Assembly: GCA_964365905.1 (NCBI GenBank)
Contig: CAYIRQ010000028.1
Location: forward strand, 1 to 13,075
DNA length: 13,075 nt
Origin: CAYIRQ01 sp964365905
Lineage (GTDB): Bacteria > Patescibacteriota > Gracilibacteria > Peribacterales > Peribacteraceae
Direction: 5' to 3'
The translations under genes were made by a program, and so were the position numbers. Below the pieces are notes generated by a model. That model saw nothing but the letters and a program-made list of their open reading frames with translations, did no database searches and was not told the origin of the DNA. Positions 12,306-13,075 of this stretch are shown here, piece by piece. The first letter of the stretch is position 1. Each line of letters opens with the position of its first letter.

Positions 12306-13075
12306 TTAGAGATCCAGAAGCACTGCAGCAATCCACGGAAATGCCACCGTCACATCACTCTGGATGATCGCGTAGTAACTCTTCGTTGATAACTTGTCCC
12401 ACGTGATCTTCTCCTTGCCTCCCGCTCCCGAATAGGAACCATAGGACATCGGGGAGGATCCGATCTCGACGAACCCCGCCCAGTCGCGAACTTTCTCATG
12501 GAGCCTGAGGTCGTGCTTGAGTGAGGGAACCACGCAAATGGGGAAGTCCGCGGCAATACCGCCTCCAAGTTGCAGGAATGCAATTGGCGCATCCTTCGCC
12601 GTTTCCATATACCAGTCGTACATCCATGTGAAGTATTCGAGGCCGCTCTTCATGATATTGGGGTGAAGCAGTGGCTCCTTCTCTTCCCGGTATTTTCCTC
12701 CGTACGTGTAGCTCGCGAAGATGTTGCCCATGGTCGAGTCCTCGAAACCCGGAATGACAATGGGGATATTTTTCTTGTACGCGGCGTAGGCCCAGCAGTC
12801 ATCGGGGTTTGCCACAGGGTCAGCCTGAATGAGATTTTCCGAGAAAAGGCGGCGGAAGTATTCGTGGGGGAAATATCTCTCTCCCTTCTTCTGTGCGGCT
12901 TCCCACATTGCAAGCAGGTGCGGCTCCATGATGCGAACGCTCTCGTCTTCGGGAAGGAATGTATCAGTGATGCGACGGAGTCCTGCGTCGCGGAGTTCGG
13001 CCTCCTGCTCGGGGGTGAGTTCGGTGTAGCGGGGGATATAGGCATAGTGCGAGTGCGCGACGTAGCGGTAGTACG
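12306..13075 (-). CDS. Deoxyhypusine synthase-like protein (5' end off the window)
   Basis: About 255 C-terminal residues are visible; the frame stays open to the window edge, so roughly 80 N-terminal residues are probably missing relative to family members of about 330-370. An internal Met at 12929 is not the likely start. DHS-like NAD-site segments are NIPIVIPGFEDSTMGNIF and LQLGGGIAADFP. The catalytic-lysine region reads ITWDKLSTKSYYAIIQSD, aligning with SWGKI of eukaryotic DHS; that Lys codon is at 12393-12395. The preceding GSDSGA motif of true DHS is GSYSGA here. Classical DHS modifies eIF5A, which bacteria lack. DHS relatives also make homospermidine from putrescine or spermidine (well known in plants). 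Placed upstream of aguB-aguA, a polyamine-modifying role is likely, with the exact product unknown. Confidence 0.88.
   Translation of the reverse strand, partial: YYRYVAHSHYAYIPRYTELTPEQEAELRDAGLRRITDTFLPEDESVRIMEPHLLAMWEAAQKKGERYFPHEYFRRLFSENLIQADPVANPDDCWAYAAYKKNIPIVIPGFEDSTMGNIFASYTYGGKYREEKEPLLHPNIMKSGLEYFTWMYDWYMETAKDAPIAFLQLGGGIAADFPICVVPSLKHDLRLHEKVRDWAGFVEIGSSPMSYGSYSGAGGKEKITWDKLSTKSYYAIIQSDVTVAFPWIAAVLLDL

Noticed and set aside
1..13075. CRISPR array, insertion sequence or phage genes
   Set aside because: No regularly spaced direct repeats, transposase, integrase or phage structural genes were seen on either strand.

Overview
The window is bacterial: it encodes peptidoglycan enzymes, an FtsQ-like division protein and a two-component sensor kinase. 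Base composition is moderately GC-rich. Genes are tightly packed with short gaps, start/stop overlaps and almost no Shine-Dalgarno sequences. Small domain-minimal proteins, short low-complexity repeats inside genes, and a deoxyhypusine-synthase-like gene beside a SpeD-like gene would fit an uncultivated Candidate Phyla Radiation (Patescibacteria) lineage, perhaps Peregrinibacteria/Peribacteria. That placement is inference; no marker gene here settles it.

Layout. 1-1440 (+): a HAMP-PAS-HisKA-HATPase sensor kinase whose N-terminal sensor lies off the window or is lost in an odd GC-rich edge. 1458-4349 (-): an envelope operon of ftsQ-like gene, short D-Ala-D-Ala carboxypeptidase and LysM-M23 peptidase, the last two joined by an ATGA overlap. 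4350-4425: a divergent intergenic region made almost entirely of a nested inverted repeat. 4426-5526 (+): a GT4-type glycosyltransferase, overlapping tail to tail with a CPBP-family protease (5462-6328, -) that carries a Tat-like N-terminus and follows a CutA-like gene (6339-6686, -). 6754-8451 (+): folB, folK and folE, with a REP-like double hairpin between folK and folE. 8484-8798 (+): a small membrane protein. 8818-9543 (-): an unrecognised HExxH protein. 9873-13075: a polyamine block.

The polyamine block is the most interesting part. A SpeD-like pyruvoyl-enzyme homologue (+) converges on dhs-like, aguB and aguA genes (-). AguA plus AguB turn agmatine into putrescine. The SpeD-like protein keeps the Ser, His and Cys of the family but has Thr where the Glu before the cleavage serine normally sits, so it may be a decarboxylase with changed substrate, for example one that makes agmatine from arginine. 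The DHS-like protein retains the catalytic-lysine region, but bacteria have no eIF5A, so a polyamine product such as homospermidine is plausible. Together the four genes could form a compact arginine-to-polyamine route; the first and last steps are inference.

Five genes have a -10-like hexamer only 7-9 bases before the start codon, which suggests leaderless transcription.
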